From positions 62,001 through 126,000 of the forward strand of contig LMAJ01000014.1 in assembly GCA_001507425.1 (NCBI GenBank): a stretch of DNA of 64,000 nt, given 5' to 3'. Origin of the DNA: Flavobacteriaceae bacterium CRH (GTDB lineage: Bacteria > Bacteroidota > Bacteroidia > Flavobacteriales > Flavobacteriaceae). The position numbers were made by a program, and so were the translations under genes. The number at the start of each line of letters is the position of its first letter. Within the stretch, counting starts at the first letter, position 1. This document shows positions 53,771 through 63,213 of this stretch, piece after piece. The notes under the pieces were generated by a model that did not search any database, had not been told where the DNA came from, and worked only from the letters and a program-made list of their open reading frames with translations.

Positions 53771-54964
53771 CTAATGCCCTTTTGTAGCCGCATCAAATAT
53801 TCTTAAAAAGTTACCGCCGCCAATTTTACCAATTTCATCTTCATTAAAACCTGTTTTTAGTAAAGCATCAACAACGACATAATAAAAACCTTCTTTTTCA
53901 TCTTTCCAGGTTTCATTTGTTCCTCCGCCCATTTTGTTTTTATTTTTGTCTTCTTTATGTTGAGGTTCGCCATGTTTTTCACCGTCAGGTTTAGGCTTAG
54001 ATTGTTCGGGAGATCTGTAAGACGGTGTTAGTTTTGTATCAGTTCCAATAGCAACATGATCAATTCCAACAACATCAACCATTGCTTTTATATTTTGGGC
54101 ATATTGCAAAGGAGAGTCAGCAAGATGTGTCCAAACGCCAATAACGCCTCCGTTATCTGCAACAATTTTTGCCTGTTCCTTGCTAATAAGCCTTGGGCGC
54201 ATCATTTTGTTCATGAATTCATTTTGTCCCAATTGTGTGTCAAGACCGGTATGCGAAATTAATACAGGTTTTGTTGTTATTTTTAATGCAGCATTTACAG
54301 TTTCATTGTTGGCATGCGAAAGATCAACAAGAATACCAAGTCGGTTACATTCTTTAATAACATCTGACCCAAAAGCTGTAAGTCCGCCAAATTGTGCCGG
54401 ATTCGTAAATACATCTCCCAAAGGTACCGATGCATCGTGATCGTGAAGTAAGGTTAAATGGCGTAAACCACGATTGTAGGCAACTTGCAATCGGTCTAAA
54501 TTTCCTTCCAGAAAATGGGCACCTTCAACAGATTGAATTACAGTTGGTGTATGTTTTTTATGTGCCGATTGAATATCTGCTAAATTCAGAGAACGTTTCA
54601 TTTTGTTGCTTTCCAAGGCTTTGTCCATTGCTGTTAATCCGTTTAAGAAACGATTGTAAGCATCACCAGGATTTTTAAGCTCTTGGTAATCAACAGCAAA
54701 TGTTGTGCAAATTGCAGATAATCCTGATTTTTCCATTTCATCAACTATGTCGATTTTTGGTCCGGGCAACTCAGTTGCATTAAGCGGAACATCAACATGA
54801 TTATGAGTGTCAATTCCGATAGTTTTGGCTACGATTGCGGCTATACGCGGGTCAAATGTTTCTGCTGCCCAAGTAATCATAGGGTTTAACATTACCAATG
54901 TACCCGCTCCGGTTAAGGTGTACATAAACTTTCTTCGTGACCAGTCTTGTTGTGTTTTTTCCAT
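53771..54964 (-). CDS. M19 membrane dipeptidase-family protein, Tat-exported
   Basis: A 397-residue renal dipeptidase (M19) family protein. The N-terminus has a twin-arginine signal (SRRKFMYTL, then hydrophobic GAGTLVML), so it is likely folded with its zincs before export. Metal ligands are seen in DTHNHVD, QSVEGAHFLEG (Glu), DLSHAN (His) and ISHTGL (His). A charged insert rich in Lys/Glu/Pro (about residues 320-350) is not typical. It hydrolyses dipeptides, possibly D-amino-acid-containing ones. It is followed 11 bases later by an unknown acidic protein gene. Confidence 0.9.
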   Translation of the reverse strand: MEKTQQDWSRRKFMYTLTGAGTLVMLNPMITWAAETFDPRIAAIVAKTIGIDTHNHVDVPLNATELPGPKIDIVDEMEKSGLSAICTTFAVDYQELKNPGDAYNRFLNGLTAMDKALESNKMKRSLNLADIQSAHKKHTPTVIQSVEGAHFLEGNLDRLQVAYNRGLRHLTLLHDHDASVPLGDVFTNPAQFGGLTAFGSDVIKECNRLGILVDLSHANNETVNAALKITTKPVLISHTGLDTQLGQNEFMNKMMRPRLISKEQAKIVADNGGVIGVWTHLADSPLQYAQNIKAMVDVVGIDHVAIGTDTKLTPSYRSPEQSKPKPDGEKHGEPQHKEDKNKNKMGGGTNETWKDEKEGFYYVVVDALLKTGFNEDEIGKIGGGNFLRIFDAATKGH

Positions 54965-55189
54965 CTTTTATAAATACCTGAACAAATTAATTGTGACTAA
55001 ACTATCTGTTTGTAAATATATGTTTTTTGTTATCGCATGCTTTTTGGGAAATTGCTTTTTAACTTTTTTTTAGTGGTTATTAAAAAGGAGATTTAGAAAT
55101 CATTTCTTTCTTTGATTAATTTTTTATTTAACATAAGTTAATTCTTAAAAAACAATTTATATTTACGGAAAAATGTTAAACCTTAGACT

Positions 55190-56323
55190 ATGAAAAAAAT
55201 AATACTATTCTTCTTTTTAAGTTTTGTTTCTGCAGAAGCTCAAACACAAAGAATCATTTCAAGCGATTGGATGGCTTTTCGCCAAATGATAGATATTGAG
55301 ACTCCGGTCAAGAAAAAATTTAGAGTTGTTGCTTCGGCAAAGGTAGAGTCTAATGAACCAAAAGCCTGGTCGGGAATTTACGTAAGAGTTTATAATAAAA
55401 ATGATGAAGACGGGTTTTTTGATAATATGTCTGAAAGACCTATAAAATCAAAAGAATGGCAGTCGTATACTGTTGAAGGAACAATTGATGAGAACAGTAA
55501 AGCATTAGTTTTTGGAGGGGTTTCTTCGTATAACGGAAAGTTTTATTTTGATAAGTTTCAATTGTTTATCGAAAATGCAAAAGGTGTTTTTGAACCTGTA
55601 ACCATTTTAAATTCAGGTTTTGAAATTCCTGCAACCAATACAGATATTCCAAAATGGACATTGGGTACAGTTAAACAAAAAAATGCTAAGGTTAAGGAAT
55701 ACACTATTTCTTCAGATAAATCAAGTGTAGACGGCAAGCTTTCATTACTGCTTGAAGGAAAAGGTATAGTAATAAAAGAAACTGGAAAAATAGGAAATGT
55801 TCCTGGCGCTTCACCAAAAATTGCCGACATGATTTCGATGTTGGAAGATCTTAAAGACCGTGTTGAAGAAACGGTTAAAAACATGGATCAGTATGAAATT
55901 GATTATTTGCATGATGAAAAAGCAAACCGAATTGGAGCACTTGTAATGCATTTGGCTGCAGCCGAAAAATACTATCAGGTTTTTACTTTTGAAAACAGAG
56001 ATTTTAACGAAGAAGAAAAGAAAAAATGGGAGACGGCTTTGAATCTCGATAAGGGCGCACGAGATGAATTTAAAGGTCATAATATTCAATATTATTTGGA
56101 TATTTATAATGAAGTTAGAGCCAAAACCATTTCAGAATTAAAGAAAAGAGATGATGCATGGTTTGCCGAAGTTCAAATGAAATACGACATCAGTAATCAA
56201 TATTGCTGGTTTCATGTCATGGAACACCAGTCAAGTCATTTGGGACAAATTTTGTTTTTAAAGAAACGAATTCCGCCTCAAGAACAACCGCCAAAAGCAC
56301 TTGAGCAAGAGATTAAAAAATAA
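55190..56323 (+). CDS. Exported protein with C-terminal DinB-like domain
   Basis: A 377-residue exported protein, signal peptide to about residue 18 (SAEAQ). Residues about 25-165 form a beta-sandwich that looks like a carbohydrate-binding or galactose-binding module (SNEPKAWSGIYVRVYNKN). Residues about 205-350 form a four-helix DinB/YfiT-like domain: MHLAAAEKYYQV and HVMEHQSSHLGQI give the His triad that binds metal. DinB-like hydrolases are usually cytoplasmic thiol-dependent enzymes; an exported one joined to a binding module is unusual. Terminator at 56331-56362. Confidence 0.82.
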   Translation: MKKIILFFFLSFVSAEAQTQRIISSDWMAFRQMIDIETPVKKKFRVVASAKVESNEPKAWSGIYVRVYNKNDEDGFFDNMSERPIKSKEWQSYTVEGTIDENSKALVFGGVSSYNGKFYFDKFQLFIENAKGVFEPVTILNSGFEIPATNTDIPKWTLGTVKQKNAKVKEYTISSDKSSVDGKLSLLLEGKGIVIKETGKIGNVPGASPKIADMISMLEDLKDRVEETVKNMDQYEIDYLHDEKANRIGALVMHLAAAEKYYQVFTFENRDFNEEEKKKWETALNLDKGARDEFKGHNIQYYLDIYNEVRAKTISELKKRDDAWFAEVQMKYDISNQYCWFHVMEHQSSHLGQILFLKKRIPPQEQPPKALEQEIKK

Positions 56324-56330
56324 AATCACA

Positions 56331-56362
56331 AAAAAAGCTGCATTTCAAAATGCAGCTTTTTT
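56331..56362. terminator. Bidirectional terminator
   Basis: AAAAAAGCTGCATTT/AAATGCAGCTTTTTT stem with a two-base loop. Nearly the same core as 53288-53317. Confidence 0.82.
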
Positions 56363-56383
56363 ATACTCATACTATTTGTGTTC

Positions 56384-56872
56384 TCATGAGAATATCAGTT
56401 CAGTTTCAATCCCAATCTTTAATAGCTCAATTTGCAATGAAGTAAGTCTTGATTGAGAACCTTTATCAATACAGAAGTTTTTTTCCTTTTTAACTCCCAT
56501 TAATTTTTCATAACTAAACTTCATTTTGTCTTTTAATAAAAGAAGTTTTGAGTTGTTAAGAAGATTGCTGTCAGTTAAAACTAAATTATAAATATTTTCT
56601 TCTTCTTCATACAGCTCCATGATTTCATTATATGCAGATGGATAAGATGTCTGTTTTCCGGTTTTTTTATTTACAATAATTGGCGAATTTCCGGCAATTA
56701 AGTATTTATCATCTTTCGTTTCATGTAAGAGTTTAGAAGTATAGCTGAAAATCCAGGCATATGGTTTTTCAATTGTAAGATTGTCAAGAATAATAAGTGA
56801 ATCATCATTTGAGAAATTAGAATTTGCTAATTGATCAGAAACTATTTTTCGTGCTTGTTCAAATGTGAGCAT
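56384..56872 (-). CDS. YrhB/Imm35-like protein
   Basis: A 162-residue protein. Residues 1-90 (LTFEQARKIVSDQL, then AWIFSYTSKLLHETKD, LIAGNSPIIVNKKTGKQTSYP) match the Imm35/YrhB pattern: a chaperone-like or immunity fold found with polymorphic toxins. The C-terminal ~65 residues are unknown. No toxin gene is beside it; PhzF lies 34 bases upstream on the same strand. It could be an orphan immunity gene or a housekeeping YrhB-like chaperone. Confidence 0.68.
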   Translation of the reverse strand: MLTFEQARKIVSDQLANSNFSNDDSLIILDNLTIEKPYAWIFSYTSKLLHETKDDKYLIAGNSPIIVNKKTGKQTSYPSAYNEIMELYEEEENIYNLVLTDSNLLNNSKLLLLKDKMKFSYEKLMGVKKEKNFCIDKGSQSRLTSLQIELLKIGIETELIFS

Positions 56873-56906
56873 TATATTTTATTAAATACTAATGATGTTT
56901 TTTGTT

Positions 56907-57812
56907 TTAGATATAAAGTTCCCCACGCATTGTAATAATAGAAGTTCCCCCAACCAAAATATCATTTTCTCTGCTCATAACCTCAATCAGCGAAGGTTGA
57001 TTTAATTTGACACCTTGCAGGATTTTATATTCTTTATTGGGTTTTGTAAATTTCTTTTTGGTCAAAAAACCTATTAAAGGCCCGGCGGCTGTTCCTGTTG
57101 CCGGATCTTCATTTATCCCGATTATCGGATTAAAAAATCTTGATTCAATAATATGATCCTGGTTTTCTTCGGCAATGGTAAAACAGTAAAAGCCTTCAAA
57201 TTGATATTCTTTAGAAATTTCAATTAAGAGTTTATTATCAGGAACACAGTCATTGACCAATTTACTGTTCTTGATCGGAACCATAATATGGGCAACTTCT
57301 GTTTGAACCACGGTTGGAACAAAGTCATTAATATCTAAATCCTCAATTTTCAAACCAAGTGCTACGGCTAATCTGTAAGTTGGAATTTCTTGTTTAATAA
57401 CAGCCGGTTTTTGATGCATTTGTACAATCGGGTAATAAGTAACCGGATCGTAACGTATTGTTAACGGAATCGGAGCATTTTTCATGATTACAAAACGATT
57501 GTTTTCATCTTGTTCATCGAATATGGGCATTCTTTTTAATAAAGCGCCACACACTGCCCCAAGTAAATTGTGTCCCGCGCCATCTATTTCAAAACCTATT
57601 GGAGTAAAAGAACGAACATTAAGCGCTTTTTGTTCTTTAGAGTAATAGACAAACGAAGTTTCAGAATAACCAAATTCCTTCGCAATGTTTTTATAAACGT
57701 CTAAATCTAAATTACCATCTGTAAAAACGACAGACAATGGATTGCCTTTGTAGCTTTTAGTTGAAAATACATCTAAAACGTAATATTCTAATGTTGTTCT
57801 TTCTTCCATCAT
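56907..57812 (-). CDS. PhzF-family isomerase
   Basis: A 301-residue member of the PhzF/diaminopimelate-epimerase fold family. The N-terminal YYVLDVFSTKSYKGNPLSVV contains the typical GNPLSVV turn, and GFEIDGAGHNLLGA and INEDPATGTAAGPLIGF are conserved. Despite the name, most members are not in phenazine pathways, and none of the other phz genes is seen here. Substrate unknown. It ends 35 bases before the Imm35-like gene. Confidence 0.87.
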   Translation of the reverse strand: MMEERTTLEYYVLDVFSTKSYKGNPLSVVFTDGNLDLDVYKNIAKEFGYSETSFVYYSKEQKALNVRSFTPIGFEIDGAGHNLLGAVCGALLKRMPIFDEQDENNRFVIMKNAPIPLTIRYDPVTYYPIVQMHQKPAVIKQEIPTYRLAVALGLKIEDLDINDFVPTVVQTEVAHIMVPIKNSKLVNDCVPDNKLLIEISKEYQFEGFYCFTIAEENQDHIIESRFFNPIIGINEDPATGTAAGPLIGFLTKKKFTKPNKEYKILQGVKLNQPSLIEVMSRENDILVGGTSIITMRGELYI

Positions 57813-57851
57813 TGATCTTTTTAAATGAATTTTGCAGAATTTAATTTATGT

Positions 57852-58043
57852 TTAGTTGTTTTCTTTTGAAGTTAGTAATAAAATAACGAAAAAAGTTACT
57901 AAAATTGTACCTAAAACGGTACGACTAATTTTGAAACGCTTGTTTTCAGACATCCATGCCGAAATAAAACAAGTTAATCCTGTCAACAAAAGTATACCAC
58001 AAATAATATAGTTAATTAATTCACCAACTCCTTCTGTTTCCAT
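57852..58043 (-). CDS. Small two-helix membrane protein
   Basis: A 63-residue protein with two likely membrane helices (about 9-27 and 42-59) separated by a basic loop (MSENKRFKISRTVLG). No family recognised. It lies 40 bases upstream of the PhzF gene on the same strand. Confidence 0.55.
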   Translation of the reverse strand: METEGVGELINYIICGILLLTGLTCFISAWMSENKRFKISRTVLGTILVTFFVILLLTSKENN

Positions 58044-58259
58044 AGTTTTTTAAAATGTAATTTGATTTTCTGGAATTAAAGTAAAAGAAAGCGTTTTATG
58101 CTTAAAATGCTGTTTATTCATGCTTTGCCTGAATTAATTTGAAAATATCATCTCGATAAATTAAAAATTTACTAGCGCTCTTGTAAAATATAAAAGTACT
58201 ACAAAAAGAAAGAAGAAAAACGGAAGTTTATTTACTTTTTGGTTAACAAATAATTGTTT

Positions 58260-58610
58260 TTATTCGGTTTTTAAATCATCGGTTTTTATATAATAAAAGG
58301 GAATTAAACCGGCGTGAAACGCATCAAATTCTAAAATTTTTTCACTCTCTTTATTGAGATGTTTATCTAAAACATCCAAATAAATATTATCAATGATACT
58401 CATCATTCCGGAGTCTCTATCTCCAAGGAATTTATGTATAGTCTTTAAATTCGGATAATGATCTTGATTATGAAAAAAACGTCTTAATTCTTCAATTGTT
58501 CTATATATTAACAGAAAATCTTTTAAATCTAAAGTGACTTTACTTTTATTATCAACTGTATTTAATCCGTGATAAATTATATCTTCCATTGAACCAACTT
58601 TCTTTTCCAT
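58260..58610 (-). CDS. Hypothetical protein
   Basis: A 116-residue, probably helical cytoplasmic protein that I do not recognise (TIEELRRFFHNQDHYPNLKT, HAGLIPFYYIKTDD). No signal peptide or motif. It lies 29 bases after the lipoprotein gene on the same strand. The region is AT-rich, and the lack of conserved motifs suggests accessory genes. Confidence 0.55.
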   Translation of the reverse strand: MEKKVGSMEDIIYHGLNTVDNKSKVTLDLKDFLLIYRTIEELRRFFHNQDHYPNLKTIHKFLGDRDSGMMSIIDNIYLDVLDKHLNKESEKILEFDAFHAGLIPFYYIKTDDLKTE

Positions 58611-58639
58611 AAGTTTAGTTTGTTGTTTGATTATTGATT

Positions 58640-59119
58640 CTATTTAAATAAAACCGGAGGCATTTCCGTCTTCTGGATTATACTTAAGTCAAATTTTTTA
58701 TTAGTCTTAATGTAACTATGTTTGTCCTTAATAGCTTCCAATGATTTTCCAAATAGCCAAAATTGTTTTTGTCCCTTGTTTCCATGAATTTTAAGTTGCT
58801 GAGATTGTTTTCCGTTTTTTAAGCTAAAAGCATAAGTTAATCCATCATCTAACAAACTGTTTGAAAAATCTTTTTCTATTGGAAAAGATATATTATCCAA
58901 ACTACTTTGGATGTTTTCTTTTTCCTCGATGGTTAAAATTGTATAAGCAGTTTGTTCGAATGGAAAAGCATTAATAATGTAAAGTGTATCAGTAGAATTA
59001 TATTTTAAATAATACGATTCATCAAGAGACCATTTGTAGAAAGTAAAATCGTGATTCTTTTTTGGGGCTTGGCATGCTGATACTACTATTGTTAGAAATA
59101 GAAAGTACTTTTTAATCAT
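58640..59119 (-). CDS. Small lipoprotein, unknown
   Basis: A 159-residue lipoprotein: signal peptide with lipobox VVSAC (Cys16), followed by a basic linker and a beta-rich domain (DESYYLKYNSTDTLYIINA). No family recognised. It lies upstream of the 116-residue gene on the same strand and has a repeat tract before it. Confidence 0.65.
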   Translation of the reverse strand: MIKKYFLFLTIVVSACQAPKKNHDFTFYKWSLDESYYLKYNSTDTLYIINAFPFEQTAYTILTIEEKENIQSSLDNISFPIEKDFSNSLLDDGLTYAFSLKNGKQSQQLKIHGNKGQKQFWLFGKSLEAIKDKHSYIKTNKKFDLSIIQKTEMPPVLFK

Positions 59120-59169
59120 AAATGAGTTTGTATATCAAGCTAAAATAGTCTTTTTAAATTGCAAATTAA

Positions 59170-59439
59170 TCTCATAAAATAATATTTCTCATGAAAACGA
59201 GATCGCGTTAGGGATAGAAGCGGATAGCCCACAGCCTGACGAAGGAAGTGCGAGGACTTGTAGCGGATAGCCCGACCGAAGGGAACGCCCAGAAAATTAT
59301 TAGATGGCTCCTTACTTTTGAAAGATTGGTTCCCAAAATGAATACACGAAAAAACAGTAATGAAACTGATATATAATTTAGATTTTGCTTAAAATGATAA
59401 GATTGTGCTGTCTCATAATGAGATAACCGAGCTATCGGT
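59170..59439. repeat. Intergenic repeat remnant
   Basis: No gene. It holds two copies of the phrase AGCGGATAGCCC (59219-59230 and 59262-59273) and CGACCGAAGGGAACGCCC, the core of an intergenic repeat frequent in flavobacteria; TCTCATGAAAACGAGA (about 59188) forms a small hairpin. Confidence 0.55.
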
Positions 59440-59946
59440 TTAATTATTAATTATCATATTATTTATCATAAATTGAAGAAGATTTGTGTCTTCCGTTGAA
59501 ATTGGTGTTTCTTTATTGATAGATATTATTACCAGTTGTTTTTTATTTACAATTCCCCACCAAACCCAATTTGCATTTTCGTCTGATATTTTTGATTCTA
59601 TCAAAACGTCGAATTTGGTTTTATAACTGTTCCAGTTTTCTCTTTTAATTTCTTTTTTGAACTGATCTTTAAGAAATCCGCTGAGTAGATTAATTAATTC
59701 CTCATCGTTTAATTCTTTATTTTGTGTATATGAACTAATTGTGATGTTTAATTTAGAAACCGCATCTGTTATGTTTACAATACCTTCATTATCTTCTTTT
59801 AGAGAAAAACTTTTAGGGTAGTAAATGTCATAAGCTTTAGACTTAGGTACAAATGAAGTCATTACCTTATTGTTTTCATTTTGGCCAAAGGCACTCATGC
59901 TTAACATTGTAATTAGTATTGATACATAGATAGAAAATACTTTCAT
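59440..59946 (-). CDS. Exported protein, unknown
   Basis: A 168-residue protein with a signal peptide ending near SAFGQ (residue 22). The mature domain (YDIYYPKSFSLKEDNEGIV; ANWVWWGIVNKKQLVIIS) resembles small lipocalin-like secreted domains found in Bacteroidota, but I cannot name a family. It stands alone between the repeat tract and the broken acyltransferase gene. Confidence 0.65.
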   Translation of the reverse strand: MKVFSIYVSILITMLSMSAFGQNENNKVMTSFVPKSKAYDIYYPKSFSLKEDNEGIVNITDAVSKLNITISSYTQNKELNDEELINLLSGFLKDQFKKEIKRENWNSYKTKFDVLIESKISDENANWVWWGIVNKKQLVIISINKETPISTEDTNLLQFMINNMIINN

Positions 59947-60116
59947 GATAAAAGGCGGTTTGGGTTACATTTTATTTGCATCAAATGTATTTATTTTTAG
60001 TTACACATTATCATCTTGTTTTTTTAGTTTTAAAGCATTAGAATGACCAAGTCAGAAGTTAAATGATTAAGTCTAGTACGTTACTCTTAATTATCTTGGT
60101 AATTTAAATCAAGAAT

Positions 60117-61937
60117 CTATTTACTTTTAGTGATCTCTTTGTATAATTTCATGAAATCAATGTTGTGTTCTAATGCCAATTTTTTAGCAGCATACATATT
60201 AATATGTCGGGAATCATAATAGGCAACTGTATCATTTATATATCCTGCATCTTGCGTAATTTCTCCCTTATCAAGATTATATAAATATACATTTTTATAC
60301 TTCAAAGATATATTCATAAGAACGTTCGAAGTATGTTTGTTGTCTTCTTTTTCATATATATAATCATTGATTTTCAATATCCCTTTATTCTTTTTCAATG
60401 GATTATTGATCAAAGTTGGAAATGAGTTTATCAGTATTAATTTTTGATTATTTTTTAACTGTGCACATAGTTTTTCTATAGCCTTGTATTCAGACGAAGG
60501 TCTTTCAATACCAATAATTGCTAAAATAATAATGTCATTACTATTAATTAACTTTGAAGTTGCATTTACCAAAGTTCTACTCTTGTTATAATAGCTTATT
60601 TTATCTTTTGGAATATCATTTTTTTGTATGCCTTCTATTGCTGGAAAAGCATCGCATGTCAACGTTTTAATGAAAAATTATTTTTCTTGCCTAGAATGTC
60701 AAAAAACGGCTTTAATGACCAGGCATGACTATCTCCTATTAGTAAAATTTTATCATTCTTATTAGGTGCGCCAAATTTTTGAACATTCAATCTGTTATGA
60801 GATTCTTTGCCAAAGTATCTTTCAGAATATAATTTGTTTATTTTTTTTCCTATAAAAATTTGTTTGATACTAATAGAAAAAGCAGCAATTAATATAAATA
60901 ATGGAACATGGATTTTGAAAAATATTCTGGTTTCAATTTTTTTGAACTTATTTTCAATGAAGTTATAAGATATCCATGAAAGTATTGATGTGAATATAAT
61001 GACTATAAATATTTCGCTGATGTTTAGAAAATATTCATCATTTCTATAGCGTATTAATGCCATTACCGGGAAATGCCATAGATACAGAGAATATGATAAT
61101 TCACCTATATATACTAAGATTTTATTGGATAAAAATTTGCTGATAAAATTATTCCTGATAATTAATAACAGAGCACATGCTGTGCAGGGCAATAAAGATA
61201 ATATTCCGGGAAAAGGCGAAGTTTCAGTTATCAAATAACAACAACAGAAAATGATAACAATACTAAATACGGCAATAATGTTGTTTGATTTTTGTTTTAA
61301 ATCTAATCCATTCCTGAAGATTAATGAGAATATTCCGCCAATAAAAAATTCTGGCATTCTCGCTATTAGCGAAAAATACATTAAGCTTTTATTGTCCAGA
61401 AAATATATTTGATACGTTGTGTAAACTGTAATTAATATAGTTAATGAAATGAAAATCAACAAGATATTTTTTCTAAAGAAATAAATAAGAATTGGTAAAA
61501 TGAAATAAAATTGCATTTCGATTGCTAATGACCAAGTATGAAGTAGCGGGTTTTCATTTAATTGCGCCCCAAAATATGAATTTCCGCTGCTAAATAGTGT
61601 ATTCGATATAAATAATAATGCCCTTAAAGTAGTGTGAATTAAGTTTCCTAAATCTAAATATGCATAAATGAACGCACTAACTATACATGTTAATAGCAAA
61701 AGAAAGTAGTATGCCGGAACGATTCTTTTAAACCTATTTAAAAAAAAATCGATAAAGTTGAATTTTTTTTTTGTCAACCTGGTCTGCAATTATGCTAGTC
61801 ATCAAAAAGCCGGATATGACAAAAAACATATCTACACCTATAAATCCGCCGGGAAGCCAATTGCTGTTTAAGTGAAAAAGGAAAACTAATATAAATGATA
61901 AAGCTCTTAATCCCTGAATGTCTTTTCTATAATTCAT
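60117..61937 (-). pseudogene. OatA-like acyltransferase (AT3 + SGNH), broken by two frameshifts
   Basis: Three adjacent frames join into one ~606-residue AT3-SGNH acyltransferase, the kind that O-acetylates peptidoglycan or cell-surface sugars. Segment 1 (from 61937) has [19 protein letters not shown]. It shifts frame at a run of ten A (minus strand; plus 61763-61772), where nine would restore the frame. Segment 2 holds the membrane helices (ENPLLHTWSLAIEMQFYF) and the SGNH start LLIGDSHAW. It stops at 60659-60661; one more T in the run at 60673-60677 would restore it. Segment 3 (to 60117) ends with the Asp-His of YYDSRHIN. AT-rich, as in transferred surface-polysaccharide genes. Confidence 0.85.
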
Positions 61938-62251
61938 GATGGTTATTGTATTATTTTATACTAAACGTTAGATTCCAAAAGCATAATTTTTTTACATACT
62001 ACAGTTTGACAGATATGTACAAAAATACTTATAAAAGTTAATTTATAATTTTTTATGTAGGTTTTTTTTTATAGAAATAATTTCACGAGAAAAGAGTAGT
62101 GGCAATTAGCACCGTTTAGAGAAGTATTCTCGGTTTTAAACTGCGATAGTTACGGTTAATAAGTAAATCTTATCCTGTTTTATGAACCCTTTCAATCATT
62201 ATTTATCTTCAGTTTTTTTATATTTGCAAACGCAATTAAAGAAAAGCAATC
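61938..62251. other. Intergenic region before the small basic gene
   Basis: No gene seen in 314 bases; very AT-rich. Only a TATATTTG promoter box near the right end (62219-62226) stands out. Confidence 0.4.
62219..62226 (+). promoter_or_regulatory. -7 box of the 56-residue gene
   Basis: TATATTTG, exact TAnnTTTG match, 26 bases before the ATG at 62252. Confidence 0.5.
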
Positions 62252-62422
62252 ATGGCAAAAGGACCCGAAAAAAACACCAAAAACAAGGCTTTGCATACCA
62301 AATTGTTAAACAGGAAAAAGGCTAAACTTCAGGAAGAAAAAAAAGAGCGTGCCTTACGTTTGAAAGTATTAGTTGCTAAAATGAATGAAAAGAAGAGTAG
62401 CGACGAATCTGATGCTATTTAA
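62252..62422 (+). CDS. Small basic protein
   Basis: A 56-residue ORF read by hand: it begins AKGPEKNTKNKALHTKLLNR and ends KKSSDESDAI. It is very Lys/Arg-rich and helical. A good -7 box precedes it, and it is followed 68 bases later by the gene at 62491. Small basic proteins of this kind often bind nucleic acid or ribosomes, but no family is known to me. Confidence 0.55.
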   Translation: MAKGPEKNTKNKALHTKLLNRKKAKLQEEKKERALRLKVLVAKMNEKKSSDESDAI

Positions 62423-62490
62423 ATCAAATTGTACTTTTTTTCTCTTTTAATTTCCCTCAACTTTGCAAAATAATCTCAAAAGAAAACAAA

Positions 62491-63033
62491 ATGGAAGAAT
62501 TCGGTAGAATATTAGTTTCAGAAACGGCAATGAACAGTGAAAATCTTCAGGATATCATTCACTCTAATATTTCTGTAATTAACTTAATGCGTGAGGAAGG
62601 TGTCGATGACGAATTTATTCACGAAGATGCCCTAATGAGTTACTATCTAGATTATTACTGGTCGCAATATACCGAAGGAAATTTTGCACAGTTTGTTCAT
62701 AAATCGGGCTGGAACAAAGAACTAAACGAATTAATCGAAGAAGGTTTGACTTTAATTGGTGCTGAAAAGCATGTTGAATTGTTTCAACAGCAAAGCAAAA
62801 AAGTCAAATTAATGAGCAGCGTAAAGCTCAATAAATTCCTAACCGGAAAATTAGAAGGCGTAAACCCAACCCGCGATTTGCTAAACAATGATACTTTCTA
62901 TGAATTAGAAGAAAACCTAATTACGCTAAATGCCAATTTCCTAAAAAATCATCCTGACTTTGAAGTACTTTCAGTAGACGATATGTTTGCAACTTTAGAA
63001 GAATATGTTGGGCATGAAATTAAAAGAGCTTAG
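62491..63033 (+). CDS. DMP19/DUF4375-like protein
   Basis: A 180-residue acidic helical protein. MSYYLDYYWSQYTEGNFAQF, then GWNKELNELIEEGLTLIGA and VELFQQQ, are typical of DMP19/DUF4375 proteins. The Neisseria DMP19 founder is a DNA-mimic that binds a regulator; most others are untested. No signal peptide. It lies after a small basic protein gene on the same strand; repeats follow it. Confidence 0.72.
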   Translation: MEEFGRILVSETAMNSENLQDIIHSNISVINLMREEGVDDEFIHEDALMSYYLDYYWSQYTEGNFAQFVHKSGWNKELNELIEEGLTLIGAEKHVELFQQQSKKVKLMSSVKLNKFLTGKLEGVNPTRDLLNNDTFYELEENLITLNANFLKNHPDFEVLSVDDMFATLEEYVGHEIKRA

Positions 63034-63039
63034 TTTTTG

Positions 63040-63200
63040 AAGGTTCTAAGATGCTAAGTTGCTGAGGTTCTAAGTGTAATGTAACTTATGTCAGGCTAAG
63101 CAATCCCGAAGCTTCGGTAGAAACCCCGCATAATTGCTTTATTCCAAAAAAAACTTCGCGAATCTTTGTGTTATCCTTCGTGAATCTCTGTGAAATACAA
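63040..63200. repeat. Dispersed repeat spacer
   Basis: Phrases GTTCTAAGATGCTAAGTTGC, TGTCAGGCTAAGCAATCCCG and CTTCGCGAATCTTTGTG, the same families seen at 52680-53010, including a decayed TGTCAGGCTGAGCG element. Confidence 0.55.
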
Positions 63201-63213
63201 GTCAAAGAAGCAA

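Noticed and set aside
60659..61789. Three separate acyltransferase genes
   Set aside because: The three frames follow each other as AT3 start, AT3 body plus SGNH start, and SGNH end. They join with one-base changes in homopolymers, so they are one broken gene.
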